From Couchioplanes caeruleus (lineage in GTDB: Bacteria > Actinomycetota > Actinomycetes > Mycobacteriales > Micromonosporaceae), in contig NZ_RJKL01000001.1 in the NCBI RefSeq assembly GCF_003751945.1, positions 4,526,001 through 4,590,000 on the forward strand: a DNA stretch of 64,000 bases, given 5' to 3'. Shown piece after piece: positions 38,301 to 46,897 of this stretch; the first letter of the stretch is position 1, and each line of letters opens with the position of its first letter. A program made the position numbers and the translations under genes. The notes below the pieces were generated by a model, which was not told the DNA's origin, searched no databases, and saw only the letters and a list, made by a program, of their open reading frames with translations.

Positions 38301-41300
38301 ACTACTGCTGCGGCATGCCGACCACCACTTCGACCTGGCCCGGGGCCCCCTGCTGCGGGTCCAGGCGTTGATCCTCGAGCCGGACGAATACCACCTGCTG
38401 GTGACGATCCACCACATCGTCTCGGACAACTGGTCGTGGGACATCTTCCTGCGGGAGCTTGCCGCGCTGTACGAGGAGCTGACCGGGGCGAGCCCGGCCG
38501 GGCTGCCGCCCCTGCCGGTGCAGTTCGCCGACTTCGCGGCCTGGCAACGGGCCTGGCTCGGCAACGCCGCGGCGGAGCCGCACGTCGCCTACTGGCGGTC
38601 CCGGCTCGCCGACGCTCCGCCGCTGCTCGCGCTGCCGACCGACCGGCCGCGCCCGGCCGTGCGCTCGGATCACGCGGGCCGGGCAGGGCACGCCTTCGCC
38701 CCGGGCCTCGGCCCGGCCCTGCGAGATCTCGCGAGCGGCGAGTCGGCCACCCTGTTCAGCACGCTGCTCGCGGGTTTCGCCGGGCTGCTCCAGCGCTACA
38801 GCGACCAGGACGACATGGTGCTCGGCTCGCCGATCGCGGCCCGGCACCGGCCCGAGCTGGAGGGCCTGATCGGCTACTTCGCCGACATCCTGCCGCTGCG
38901 GCTACAGCTGACCGGCGAGCCGACGTTCCGGGAGCTGATCCGCCGGGTGCACGCGACGGTGGTGGACGCGTACGCCCATCAGGAGCTGCCGTTCGCCTCG
39001 ATCGTGGAGGCCGTCCAGCCGCCGCGCGACCCGGCGTACCACCCGGTCTTCCAGTGCCTGTTCAACTTCGTCGACCTGCCGGAGAGCGTGCCGGTCCTGG
39101 CCGGGCGCCCGCTGCGGTCCTTGGACGTGCCGTCCGCCGGCACCGACTTTGACCTGTTCCTGACCTTGTACTGGCAGGGTGGCGACCTGCACATGACGCT
39201 CGACTACCGCACCGACCTGTACGACCCGGAGACGGCGCGACGACTCCTGGCCGCCTTGGAGGCGCTGGTCACCACGGGCCTGGCCGAGCCGGACCAACCG
39301 CTGTCCGAACTCGACCTTGGGTCGTCCTTCGTCGTGCCGGATCACCGGCCGGCGCAGGCGCGGACCGACGTGTCGCAGGGACCGCCGGTACCGGTCGCGG
39401 TCGCCGCCTCGTTCACCGCCGACCCGCTGCAGGGGGCGCTCCAGCACTGCCTCGGAGAGCTGGACATGCCGGTCGAGGTGCGCTTTGGTCCGTATGCCCA
39501 GGTCTTCCAGCAGCTGCTGGACTCCGACGGAGTCCTCGGCGCGACGAACGATGGCCTCGACGTGGTGCTGCTGCGCTGGGAGGACTGGCTGCGCTTCCAG
39601 GAGGCTCTGCCGCAGGCGGCCGCCGTGTCGGTGCTGGAACGGGCGCTATACGACCTGGTTGCCGCCGTGGAGGTGTTCCGGGCCCGCTCTGCGGCGCCAC
39701 TGCTGATCGGCGTCTGCCCGGCCTCCGAGAGGTACCGGCGGCCGCCGTGGTCCGGGCTGCTCACCGGGCTGACCGACCGGCTGGACCGGCTCACCGCCCG
39801 GCATCCCGGCAGCCGCGTCTTGCGCCTGGACGAGCTCGCTGAGCGGTATGGCGTGACCGACGTGGGCGATCCCCGCGCGGACGAGCTGGGGCACATCCCG
39901 TACACCCCGGAGTTCTTTGCCGCGCTGGGGACCGTCATCGCCCGGGAGGTGTGCCGGTGGCACGGGCCGGCCCTGCGCACGATTGTCGTGGAGGCGGGTG
40001 CTGAGGCGGCCGTCGGCTGGCTGCGGCGATTCCTGCACCGGCAGCGCCGCTATGGCCGGGACATCGTGTTCGATCCGGACGGCGTGGAGTCTTCCGGCCT
40101 GGCATCAACCGCGGTACTCGCGATCGACGGCCGGACCGCCGACGAGGCGCGCCAGCGCTGGCCGGAGGCGTATGTTCTGACGCTGCCAGACGATACGGGG
40201 AGCGGCTTCGCCGACCACAACTGGATCTTCGATCCGCCCGCGGACGAACTGGAGCGCGGCGAGTGTCGGCTGTCGCTGGCGATGGTGGCCGGGGTCAGCG
40301 CTGAACTGGCCGACGCGCGGGTGACCCTGCGGTCGGCCGGTGCCCCCAAGGTCGCCGGCACCCGGTATGTGGCGCCGCGCACCGAAGCGGAACGGATCCT
40401 GGCCGAGGTCTGGGCGCAGCTGCTGCACGCCGACCGGGTCGGCGTCGAAGACGGCTTCTTCGATCTCGGCGGCGACTCCATGGTCGCGATCCAGGTGGTC
40501 TCCCAGGCCAACCGGCATGGCATCGCGATCGCGCCGCGTCAGCTGATGGCGAATCCCACCATCGCCGCGCTCGCCTCCGGCGCACCGGGCACGGAGAACG
40601 CCGAGTACCAGCCGGCGGAGCAGGGCCCGGTCGTCGGCGCGGTGCCGCTGACTCCGCCCCAGCGCTGGTTCCTCGACGAGATCGCCCCGACGCTGACGCA
40701 CCCGGGTCATTTCAACCACCCGTACTACCTGTCCCTGCGAGAACCGGTCGAGCCGGAGCACCTGCGGGCGGCGCTTATCCAGCTGGCGGGCCACCACGAC
40801 GCACTGCGCGCGCGGTTCGCCCGAGACGGCGACAGCTGGCGGCAGGAGTTCGGCGCCGTCGGCACCGTGCCGTTCACCAGCCACGACCTGACCGGACCGG
40901 CCGGGCCGGACCGGGACGCCCAGCTGGTCGCGATCGCCGCACGGGAACAGGCCGGACTGAATCTCACCGACGGCCCAGCGGTGCGGGCGGTGCACTTCCG
41001 GCTCGGCCCGGACGAGCCGGACAGGCTGCTCCTCGTCAACCACCACCTTGTGGTGGACGCCATGTCCCGTGGTGTCCTGCTCGACGACCTTCAGACGATC
41101 TGCCGGCAACTGGCGGCCGGCCGGCCGGCCCGGCTGCCCGCCAAGACGACCTCGTACCGGGACTGGGCGCGACGTCTGGACGAGTACGCGCAGTCCGGAC
41201 GGCTGCGTGACGAACTGCCGTTCTGGGTGGAACAGAGCGGGGCCGGCACCGGAATCCCGGTTGATCATCCCGGCGGACAACCCACCTTCGGCAGCATCCG

Positions 41301-42024
41301 AACTCTCCAGGGAGCGCTGAGCAAGGCCGAGACAGACGCGTTGCGCCGCGTCGCCCGGGCGCGCGGCAGCAAGCTGAGCGACCTCATGGTTGCGGTCCTG
41401 GCGACCGTGCTCACCGACTGGACCGGCGGCCGGGAGTGCACGATGGCCGTCGCCGGCCACGGGCGGGCGGATCTGTTCGACGGGGTCGACCTCACCCGGA
41501 CCGTCGGCTGGTTCCAGGTGTACTACCCCCTTCGGCTGAGCGTGCCGGGTACGGGCCTCGGCGACGCACGGCTCGCCGAGGTGGGCCGACAACTGGAGCG
41601 GGTGCCGGAGAACGGTATCGGGTATGGGCTGCTCCGCTACGGCCAGGCAGGCGCCGCCCCGAGCGACCGGCTGGCGGCCCTGCCCCCGCCCCAGGTGACC
41701 TTCAACTTCATGGGGGACTTCAGCTTCGCCGGCATGCCGGACGGGTCCGAGCTGTTCTCCGTCCCGGAGAGTGACTTCGGGTCGCCGCAGGACGACAACG
41801 GCAGGTGGCCCTACCTGATCGACGTCGTGCCGGCGCTGGTGAACCGGCGGCTGCGAATCGACCTCAACTTCAGTCTGGCCGTCCATCGTGGATCTACTGC
41901 TGAGTGGCTGCTCGGCGAGCTGCTCGATCGACTCCGGACGGTTCTTGGAACGGCCGACAACGAGACGGACCCGGTTCGGGGCGGACAGCCCGTTGCAATC
42001 GATCAAAAGGAGCAGGTCGTATGA
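35326..42024 (+). CDS. NRPS-like megasynthase C-X-T-C-X-T-E(like), with FkbH-like X domains in place of adenylation domains
   Basis: A 2232-residue protein with no adenylation domain. Order: C1 (about 36-465; H-H-I-V-F-D-G, first His168); X1 (about 474-765); T1 (Ser842); C2 (about 895-1345; His1029-His1030, H-H-I-V-S-D-N, Gly replaced by Asn); X2 (about 1356-1645); T2 (Ser1718); and a terminal epimerase-like domain (about 1772-2210). X1 and X2 resemble each other and the N-terminal and HAD parts of FkbH proteins (see their own entries). The last domain has the E-domain hallmarks N-H-H-L-V-V-D-A and R-T-V-G-W-F. However, the E-G-H-G-R motif reads A-G-H-G-R, with Ala2043 in place of the catalytic Glu, so epimerisation is doubtful. 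T1 and T2 must be loaded in trans or carry something built on them. It overlaps the MFS gene by 4 bases. Confidence 0.88.
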   Translation: MTASLGEQLAQLTPAQRTSLLRRLRQREPQPAGDRTFPLSHAQERLWFLDQLDPGNPAYNIPFALRITGSLDREALKRAIRDVVRRHAALRTAFPVTEGRPGQVVRAVLEMPVPVTDLGHLPSPERAAESSRLAAEHARQRFALADGPLLSVRLLVLGADHLLLVAVHHIVFDGWSTSVFVDELAAHYKAAVTGVPAQVPALPVQFTEWAAEERDLLDGPAMAGHLAHWKRRLTGAPLLSTLPTDRPRQAVRRNRGAQRPFRLDAELTGRVETFARQAGVTLNAAALAAFAAVLRQATGQDELLIGTPVGGRMRAGLEPLIGCFANTLVLRLDLSGDPALRVVAERAHRAIADAYAHQDAPYTRVVEEVAPPRDPAVNPLFQTMFSVAGISEEPRQAGPVTFTLENVDNGLTDFDLFFTLTRRDGALEGLASYDADLYLPGTVDGLVDCLRSALDEFATHPDRPLSRVGSLRRRRVSIAASFTADPVREPADFWLRFLRMPVDLRIAPYGQVVPHLLASGDDDATVCLLRWEDWLRHHDKMPTAEAATVLDRAATDLAAGLRTYRDRSDAPLIVGVCPPSEAYERHPWTALFAQLDDRLSRLCRELGVTAMLPDRWTQRYPAGQVHDAQADALGHVPYSTSFFAVLGTQVVRRLAGRWTAPVHTVVLDPAGPGDGSDPEVAAVVRRFILQQERYGRRVMVGDPAKLTEIEPAGCVVLSTDPRACATTLARFPGAVALTVPVPSRRLARYLDHVWLLDPPAEPGPTAARPDSARVAYLATQLTDAEVIAERSRPAEPAGPATDGPLVAPRTRTEERLAGLWRELLPDHEIGAHSDFFALGGHSLLATRLLSRVHAEFGTAVPLHAFFAGPTVERLAAILAEQGHSDDPIPVVPRNGDLVPSSTQQRLWTAAQIGDDPGRHNITFAAALSGPLDLAALRTAVARLVERHEILRTTFRDVDGVPYLEVHDHLDCWLPEVDLTGVPAAERANSARELLLRHADHHFDLARGPLLRVQALILEPDEYHLLVTIHHIVSDNWSWDIFLRELAALYEELTGASPAGLPPLPVQFADFAAWQRAWLGNAAAEPHVAYWRSRLADAPPLLALPTDRPRPAVRSDHAGRAGHAFAPGLGPALRDLASGESATLFSTLLAGFAGLLQRYSDQDDMVLGSPIAARHRPELEGLIGYFADILPLRLQLTGEPTFRELIRRVHATVVDAYAHQELPFASIVEAVQPPRDPAYHPVFQCLFNFVDLPESVPVLAGRPLRSLDVPSAGTDFDLFLTLYWQGGDLHMTLDYRTDLYDPETARRLLAALEALVTTGLAEPDQPLSELDLGSSFVVPDHRPAQARTDVSQGPPVPVAVAASFTADPLQGALQHCLGELDMPVEVRFGPYAQVFQQLLDSDGVLGATNDGLDVVLLRWEDWLRFQEALPQAAAVSVLERALYDLVAAVEVFRARSAAPLLIGVCPASERYRRPPWSGLLTGLTDRLDRLTARHPGSRVLRLDELAERYGVTDVGDPRADELGHIPYTPEFFAALGTVIAREVCRWHGPALRTIVVEAGAEAAVGWLRRFLHRQRRYGRDIVFDPDGVESSGLASTAVLAIDGRTADEARQRWPEAYVLTLPDDTGSGFADHNWIFDPPADELERGECRLSLAMVAGVSAELADARVTLRSAGAPKVAGTRYVAPRTEAERILAEVWAQLLHADRVGVEDGFFDLGGDSMVAIQVVSQANRHGIAIAPRQLMANPTIAALASGAPGTENAEYQPAEQGPVVGAVPLTPPQRWFLDEIAPTLTHPGHFNHPYYLSLREPVEPEHLRAALIQLAGHHDALRARFARDGDSWRQEFGAVGTVPFTSHDLTGPAGPDRDAQLVAIAAREQAGLNLTDGPAVRAVHFRLGPDEPDRLLLVNHHLVVDAMSRGVLLDDLQTICRQLAAGRPARLPAKTTSYRDWARRLDEYAQSGRLRDELPFWVEQSGAGTGIPVDHPGGQPTFGSIRTLQGALSKAETDALRRVARARGSKLSDLMVAVLATVLTDWTGGRECTMAVAGHGRADLFDGVDLTRTVGWFQVYYPLRLSVPGTGLGDARLAEVGRQLERVPENGIGYGLLRYGQAGAAPSDRLAALPPPQVTFNFMGDFSFAGMPDGSELFSVPESDFGSPQDDNGRWPYLIDVVPALVNRRLRIDLNFSLAVHRGSTAEWLLGELLDRLRTVLGTADNETDPVRGGQPVAIDQKEQVV
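36745..37620 (+). other. Domain X1: FkbH-like domain embedded in the NRPS
   Basis: Residues about 474-765 of the 2232-residue NRPS. It opens V-S-I-A-A-S-F-T-A-D-P-V, then A-P-Y-G-Q-V, L-R-W-E-D-W-L-R and L-G-H-V-P-Y-S-T-S-F-F. These follow the order of the SGNH-like N-terminal half of FkbH proteins. Where FkbH has the HAD nucleophile motif D-L-D-N-T-L-W, X1 has V-V-L-D-P-A-G-P-G, keeping one Asp. The late L-D-H-V-W-L-L-D corresponds to the post-HAD H-V-W-x-F-D segment. The FkbH acyltransferase (GNAT) part is missing. Confidence 0.7.
39391..40260 (+). other. Domain X2: second FkbH-like domain embedded in the NRPS
   Basis: Residues about 1356-1645 of the same protein. It shares with X1 the blocks A-A-S-F-T-A-D-P, G-P-Y-A-Q-V-F, L-L-R-W-E-D-W-L-R, I-G-V-C-P-A-S-E and L-G-H-I-P-Y-T-P-E-F-F-A-A-L-G-T. 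At the HAD nucleophile position it reads T-I-V-V-E-A-G-A-E, so both catalytic Asp residues are lost. H-N-W-I-F-D closes it. The two copies probably arose by module duplication. Confidence 0.7.
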
Positions 42025-43391
42025 AATGGCGTCAGCCATCCGGCATGGCCGCGTTCTCCGTTCTGTGGGTCGGCCAGGTGCTGTCCACACTCGGTACGCG
42101 GATGACGAACTTCGCCCTGAGCATCTGGATCTGGCAGGCGACCGGCCACGCCTCCGACCTGGCGCTCATGACCTTCTTCGCGTTCGCGGCCACGGTGGTG
42201 TTCAGCCCCATCGCTGGTTCCTTGATTGACCGGTGGAGCCGCCGGTTGACGATCCTGCTCAGCGACGCGGGTTCGGCGATCGTGACCGCGCTGCTACTGG
42301 CCCTGTACCTGACCGGGTCGGTCTCCGTCTGGCACCTGTACGTGGTCAACGTGGTGACCGGTGCGCTGCTCGCGTTCCAGCTACCGGCGTACTCGGCGAC
42401 GATCTCGCTGATGATGGAGAAGGACCACTATCCGCGGGCGAACGCGATGCTGTCGCTGGCCCGCTCGGTCCCCGCCATCTTCGCCCCGGCCGCCGCGGGT
42501 GCCCTGCTGGCGGCGACGAACATCGAGGTCGTCCTCCTGGTGGACGCGATCTCGTACGCGCTCGCCGTGGTCACGGTCTTCATGGTACGGATCCCGCCGC
42601 GCCCGGTCAGCGAGCACGAGGAGACGCCGAGCATGTGGCGCGACTCGGTGTTGGGCTTCGCCTACATCCTGCGCCGCCCCGGCCTGCTCGGGCTGCAGGG
42701 CATCCTGTTCGCCGTCGGCCTGTTCGCCGCTATGGGCTGGGTACTGCTGACCCCGATGGTGATGGCCCGCACCGGCAACGCCGAGGCCCAGGTCGGCGTC
42801 GTGCTGTCGGTCGGCGCGATCGGCGGGGTGCTCGGGGGGGCCCTGCTCGGCGTGCTGCGCCCGACGCGGCAGAAGATGTTGCGCCTCCTGCTGGCGGCCC
42901 TTGCCTTTGGCCTGTTCGGCCGGGTGCTGCTCGGTGTCGGTGACTCGCTGTTCGTCTGGTCGGCCGCCTGGTTCTTCGCCTGGCTCTGCGTGCCCTTCAT
43001 CGACGGCTACGGGCAGGCGATCTGGCAGGAGAAGGTCAGCCCCGAGCTGCAGGGCCGGGTGTTTGCCGCGCGTCAACTGATCGAGAATCTGGCCGTGCCG
43101 ATCGCACTCGGCATCGCCGGTCCGCTCGCCGACTACTTCCTAGAGCCGGCAATGCGCTCCGGCGGTTCCCTGGCCGGGACGTTCGGTGGTCTGGTCGGCA
43201 CCGGGCCCGGTGCGGGCATGGCGCTGCTCTGCGTGATCACCGGAGTGCTCGGGGTCCTTGTGGTCGTCGCTGGCGCCCTGTCTCCGACAGTACGGCTGGT
43301 GGAGTCCCGGATCCCCGACCATGACGCCACTCCGTCCGAGCGGGCGGCAGCGGTCGACGAACCGCCCATCCACGTAGCGGAAAGGCATTGA
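42021..43391 (+). CDS. MFS exporter
   Basis: A 456-residue membrane protein with about 12 transmembrane helices. The loop between helices 2 and 3 carries the major-facilitator signature variant [10 protein letters not shown]. It resembles the MFS_3/enterobactin-exporter-like group often found in NRPS clusters. The acidic C-terminal tail (about 25 residues) is cytoplasmic. It most likely exports the product of the cluster and may give self-resistance. ATG 42021 overlaps the stop of the giant NRPS (ATGA) and follows AAAAGGAG. The MbtH gene begins 1 base after its stop. Confidence 0.9.
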   Translation: MKWRQPSGMAAFSVLWVGQVLSTLGTRMTNFALSIWIWQATGHASDLALMTFFAFAATVVFSPIAGSLIDRWSRRLTILLSDAGSAIVTALLLALYLTGSVSVWHLYVVNVVTGALLAFQLPAYSATISLMMEKDHYPRANAMLSLARSVPAIFAPAAAGALLAATNIEVVLLVDAISYALAVVTVFMVRIPPRPVSEHEETPSMWRDSVLGFAYILRRPGLLGLQGILFAVGLFAAMGWVLLTPMVMARTGNAEAQVGVVLSVGAIGGVLGGALLGVLRPTRQKMLRLLLAALAFGLFGRVLLGVGDSLFVWSAAWFFAWLCVPFIDGYGQAIWQEKVSPELQGRVFAARQLIENLAVPIALGIAGPLADYFLEPAMRSGGSLAGTFGGLVGTGPGAGMALLCVITGVLGVLVVVAGALSPTVRLVESRIPDHDATPSERAAAVDEPPIHVAERH

Positions 43392-43392
43392 G

Positions 43393-43599
43393 ATGGACCT
43401 CATGTACAAGGTCGTGCGCAACGACGAGGAGCAGTACTCGATCTGGCACGAGTTCAAGGAAACCCCGCCGGGCTGGCACGAGGTCGGGGTCTCGGGCACC
43501 AAGGACCGGTGCCTGACGTACATCGACGAGGTGTGGCGCGACATGCGTCCGCGCAGCCTTCGTGAGCACATGGAAGGAGCGCACGATGCGGCTCGCTGA
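43393..43599 (+). CDS. MbtH-family NRPS chaperone
   Basis: A 68-residue protein that binds adenylation domains and aids their folding and activity. The family motifs are present: N-D-E-E-Q-Y-S-I-W, the G-W-H-E-V-G strand, and [14 protein letters not shown] with the conserved Trp and Arg-Pro. It probably partners one or more of the three adenylation domains in this operon. It overlaps the start of the ACP gene by 14 bases, so translation is coupled. Confidence 0.95.
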   Translation: MDLMYKVVRNDEEQYSIWHEFKETPPGWHEVGVSGTKDRCLTYIDEVWRDMRPRSLREHMEGAHDAAR

Positions 43600-43831
43600 C
43601 GTGGTGGCGGACGTGTTCGAGGTCGACCCCGCCGACGTGGTTGACGAGGCGACGCCGGCGACCCTGGAGAACTGGACCAGCCTGCGGCACATCCAGCTGG
43701 TCGTGGCGCTGGAGGCGGCGTACGGCGTCTCCTTCTCGTCCCAGGAGATCCGCGGCTTCAAGTCAGTCGGTGATGTGCGCCGCGCCCTGGCCGACAAGGG
43801 CACCGGTGTCGACGAGGAGGCGCTGGCCTGA
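43586..43831 (+). CDS. Discrete acyl carrier protein
   Basis: An 81-residue acidic carrier protein. The phosphopantetheine Ser lies in the motif W-T-S-L-R-H-I-Q-L, a variant of the W-D-S-L-x-H motif common in ACPs that pair with FkbH-like enzymes. ATG 43586 is chosen because AAGGAG lies 7 bases upstream; a GTG at 43562 is in frame but has no such site. It is followed by E1-alpha with a 1-base overlap (TGATG). That position suggests it receives the acyl group made by the E1/E2 enzymes or handled by the FkbH-like protein, then offers it to the NRPS. Confidence 0.9.
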   Translation: MRLADVVADVFEVDPADVVDEATPATLENWTSLRHIQLVVALEAAYGVSFSSQEIRGFKSVGDVRRALADKGTGVDEEALA

Positions 43832-44763
43832 TGGACGTGATCGTCGGGAATCGGGGGGTGACGGCGGGCGGAGTATCCCCGCTCGCCGACGAGGACCTCG
43901 GCCTGCTGTTGCTTATCCGGCACTTCGAACTGGCCCTGCTCGACTTGTTCGACCAGGGCAAGCTCAACGGCACCACGCACACCTGCCTCGGCCAGGAGTA
44001 CATCCCGGTCGTCCTGCGGCCGTTGCTGGACGAGCGCGACTACGTGTTCAGCAACCACCGGGGCCACGGCCACTACCTCGCCCGCTACGACGACCCGGCC
44101 GGCCTGCTGGCAGAGATCATGGGACGCGAGGGCGCGATCTGCAACGGCGTCGGCGGCAGCCAGCACATCCTGCGGGGGACGTACATGTCCACCGGGGTGC
44201 AGGGCCAGAGCCTGCCGATCGCGGTCGGCACGGCGATGCACCTCGAACGCGGCGGGCAGCCGTTGCTGGCGCTGGCGTACATCGGCGACGGCACCTGGGG
44301 CGAGGGCTCCGTGTACGAGGCGCTCAACATGGCCCAGCTGTGGCGCCTGCCCCTGGTGGTCGTGGTGGAGAACAACCGGATCGCGCAGTCCACGCCGACC
44401 GAGCGGCAGATGTCTGGCACGATCGCGGACCGGGCGCGCGCCTTCGGGATCCGGCACCACCGGATCACCGGCGTCGACGTCGAGGCGATCCGCGCCGATC
44501 TGGTACCGCTGGTGGCCGAGACGCGCCACCAGAACCGTCCGCTCGTGCTGGAGTTCGACACCTACCGGCTGGGCCCGCACAGCAAGGGCGACGACAACCG
44601 GGCGCCCGAGCTGATCCGCGAGGCCGAGGAGCACGACTGGCACCCTGTCTACGCCGCGCGGTTCCCGGAGCAGTTCGACCGGATCTCCGCGGTGCAGAGC
44701 CGCCGCGTCGCCGAGGTCGTCGCCGACGTCACCGCCCGTCCGCTGTCCACCTGGGAGCAGTGA
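43831..44763 (+). CDS. Thiamine-diphosphate-dependent dehydrogenase E1 component, alpha subunit
   Basis: A 310-residue subunit of a pyruvate/acetoin-dehydrogenase-like E1. The thiamine diphosphate motif begins I-G-D-G-T-W-G-E-G and ends with E-N-N about 28 residues later. The conserved N-H-R-G-H-G-H-Y-L-A phosphate-loop region and the C-terminal motif G-P-H-S-K-G-D-D are present. With E1-beta it would decarboxylate a 2-oxo acid or cleave a ketose, and pass the two-carbon or acyl unit to the lipoyl arm of E2. Being inside an NRPS operon next to an ACP, it probably supplies a building block rather than central metabolism. The naphthyridinomycin and quinocarcin clusters use related enzymes to make glycolyl-ACP. 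The substrate here is not known. Confidence 0.9.
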   Translation: MDVIVGNRGVTAGGVSPLADEDLGLLLLIRHFELALLDLFDQGKLNGTTHTCLGQEYIPVVLRPLLDERDYVFSNHRGHGHYLARYDDPAGLLAEIMGREGAICNGVGGSQHILRGTYMSTGVQGQSLPIAVGTAMHLERGGQPLLALAYIGDGTWGEGSVYEALNMAQLWRLPLVVVVENNRIAQSTPTERQMSGTIADRARAFGIRHHRITGVDVEAIRADLVPLVAETRHQNRPLVLEFDTYRLGPHSKGDDNRAPELIREAEEHDWHPVYAARFPEQFDRISAVQSRRVAEVVADVTARPLSTWEQ

Positions 44764-45761
44764 TGCGGGTAGCCGAGGATCTGAACGCCGCGTTGCACAC
44801 GTTGTTCGAGGCCTGTCCGGACCTGTACCTGCTCGGTGAGGACATCGCCGACCCGTACGGCGGCGCCTTCAAGGTCACCAAGGGGCTGTCGGACAAGCAC
44901 CCGAACAGGGTGCTGCCCACCCCGCTCAGCGAGAGCGGGATCATGGGCGTCGCCGGCGGTCTCGCGCTCGCCGGGGATCGCGCCATCGTGGAGGTCATGT
45001 TCGGCGACTTCATCGCCCTCTGCTTCGACCAGATCGTCAACTTCGCCAGCAAATCCGTGTCGATGTACGGCCAACGCGTCCCGCTGCGGCTGGTGGTGCG
45101 CTGCCCGGTGGGCGGCAACCGGGGATACGGCCCGACCCACAGTCAGAGCCCGCAGAAGCACTTCATCGGCGTGCCGAACCTCTCCCTGTACGAGATGTCG
45201 CCGTTCCACGACAACGCCACGGTGTTCCGACGGATGCTGGACCACGGCGAGCCGGCCGTCTTCTTCGAGGACAAGATCCTCTATACCCGGCCCATGTACG
45301 CGGACGGCCACATCGACGATGTGCTGCGCTACGACCTGATTGGCGATCCAAGCGTTGCCCGCGTCCACATCGAGGACCCCGACGACTTCCGGTACGTCGT
45401 GATCGCTCCCGGCGGGCTCGCACACCGGGTCATGGGCGCGATGCGCACGCTGTTCCTGCAGGAGGAGATCCCCGGCCTGCTGCTGGTGCCCTCTCGGCTG
45501 TACCCGTTCGACGTAGAGCCGCTGCTGCCGATCCTGGCCCGGGCCGAGCACATCATCGTGGCCGAGGAGAGCGTCGCCGGGGGCACATGGGGCAGCGAGG
45601 TCGCGCAGTCGCTCTACTCGCGGCTCTGGGGCATGCTGCGCCACCCGATCCGGCTGGTCAACTCGGCGGACTCGATCATTCCGACCGCCGCTCACCTGGA
45701 ACACCGCGTTCTCGTCCAAGAGAACACGGTCTACGACACGTTGCGGGAGGCATGCGCGTGA
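44763..45761 (+). CDS. Thiamine-diphosphate-dependent dehydrogenase E1 component, beta subunit (transketolase-like)
   Basis: A 332-residue partner of the upstream alpha subunit. It shows the transketolase pyrimidine-binding domain with the conserved catalytic-site Glu in G-E-D-I-A-D-P-Y-G-G. It continues with P-L-S-E-S-G-I-M-G and the beta-subunit C-terminal domain (L-L-L-V-P-S-R-L-Y-P-F-D). The E-F-x-D-F region of housekeeping E1-beta reads V-M-F-G-D-F. Both E1 subunits keep the residues expected for cofactor binding, so the complex should be active. The start ATG overlaps the alpha-subunit stop (TGATG). Confidence 0.9.
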   Translation: MRVAEDLNAALHTLFEACPDLYLLGEDIADPYGGAFKVTKGLSDKHPNRVLPTPLSESGIMGVAGGLALAGDRAIVEVMFGDFIALCFDQIVNFASKSVSMYGQRVPLRLVVRCPVGGNRGYGPTHSQSPQKHFIGVPNLSLYEMSPFHDNATVFRRMLDHGEPAVFFEDKILYTRPMYADGHIDDVLRYDLIGDPSVARVHIEDPDDFRYVVIAPGGLAHRVMGAMRTLFLQEEIPGLLLVPSRLYPFDVEPLLPILARAEHIIVAEESVAGGTWGSEVAQSLYSRLWGMLRHPIRLVNSADSIIPTAAHLEHRVLVQENTVYDTLREACA

Positions 45762-46897
45762 CGGACCTGGTCGTACCCAAGTTCAACAACAACGACGAGA
45801 GCTACATCCTGGTCGAATGGCTGTTCGACGACGGTGAGCAGGTGGGGTCCGGTGACGCCGTGGCGGTCATCGAGACGTCCAAGGCCACGCAGGACCTGAT
45901 CGTCGAGGGCGAGGGCGTGCTGCACCGGCTCAAGCCGGAGAAGGCGGAGTGCGGACCCGGCGACGTCATCGGCCGGCTGTTCGCGAGCGAACCAGACCGG
46001 CAGAGCTACCTGGCCGGTGAGGAACAAGCCGGAAAGCAAGAGGCCGCGTCGAACACCGCGGCCGAGCCGACCATGACCGAGTCGGCCCGGGCGTTCGCCG
46101 CCGAGCACGGCATCTCGGCCGACCGGCTGCGTGCCCTCGGCAAGTCGTTGATCCGGCGCTCCGACGTGGAACGGCTGATCGAGGGCGAGCTGCCCGCGAA
46201 CAAATCCCGCCTCCTGCCGATCAGCCGGCGGCAGCAGGCCATCGGCGCGGTGGTCAGCGAGTCCCACCGCACCATCCCCGCGGCGTTCACATTGATGAGG
46301 GTGGACGTCGGCCGGGCTCTGAGCACCGCCGCCACCCTCGCCGAGCGGGTCGGCGCGCCGGTCGGCCTTCCCGAACTGCTGATCAAGGCAGTGGCCGGCC
46401 TGCACGAGGAGTTCCCGCTCTTCTTCGCCAGGGCGGTCGACCAGGCCCACGTCGAACCGGCCGCCGCCGCGCACGTCGGCGTAACCGTGGACGTCGGCAC
46501 CGGCCTGTTCATCCCGGTCGTGCGCGACGCAGGGCAGCGCTCTATTCCCGAGATCGTCGACATCCTGATGGACTTCCGGATCAAGGGGCTGCGCAACACG
46601 CTCACCGAGCAGGATTTCGCCGACGCCGTCATCGTGGTCTCGCTGAACAACGACGACGCCGTCGTATTCGCCCGCCCGATCGTGTTCCCCGGCCACACCT
46701 GCATGGTGTCGCTCGGCGGCGTGCTGACCGAGCCGACGCTCGACGGCGCGGGCAATCTGGTGGCGCGGCAAGTCGTGCACATGGGCCTCGCCTACGACCA
46801 CCGGATCGTCAACGGCCGCGACGCCGTCACGTTCCTCCAACGGCTGCGTGCCCGCCTGGAAGCGCCGGAGCATCTGGAACGCGGCGATGCCGGATGA
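45752..46897 (+). CDS. Dihydrolipoyl acyltransferase (E2) component
   Basis: A 381-residue E2. The N-terminal lipoyl domain (about residues 4-80) carries the lipoylation Lys44 in E-T-S-K-A-T. A weak peripheral-subunit-binding segment lies at about 110-145. The catalytic acyltransferase domain (about 155-375) has His350 in Y-D-H-R-I-V-N-G, where most family members have D-H-R-x-x-D-G. The Asp-to-Asn change may alter the acceptor. It could transfer the acyl unit from the lipoyl arm to coenzyme A or directly to the discrete ACP. No E3 gene is present, so a housekeeping E3 must reoxidise the lipoyl arm, if oxidation is needed. ATG 45752 overlaps E1-beta by 10 bases. Confidence 0.88.
   Translation: MRVTDLVVPKFNNNDESYILVEWLFDDGEQVGSGDAVAVIETSKATQDLIVEGEGVLHRLKPEKAECGPGDVIGRLFASEPDRQSYLAGEEQAGKQEAASNTAAEPTMTESARAFAAEHGISADRLRALGKSLIRRSDVERLIEGELPANKSRLLPISRRQQAIGAVVSESHRTIPAAFTLMRVDVGRALSTAATLAERVGAPVGLPELLIKAVAGLHEEFPLFFARAVDQAHVEPAAAAHVGVTVDVGTGLFIPVVRDAGQRSIPEIVDILMDFRIKGLRNTLTEQDFADAVIVVSLNNDDAVVFARPIVFPGHTCMVSLGGVLTEPTLDGAGNLVARQVVHMGLAYDHRIVNGRDAVTFLQRLRARLEAPEHLERGDAG

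Noticed and set aside
42021..43391. Start of the MFS gene at the upstream end of its open frame (41904)
   Set aside because: The first 39 codons overlap the coding end of the giant NRPS and do not resemble an MFS N-terminus; ATG 42021 has AAAAGGAG and the stop-start overlap.
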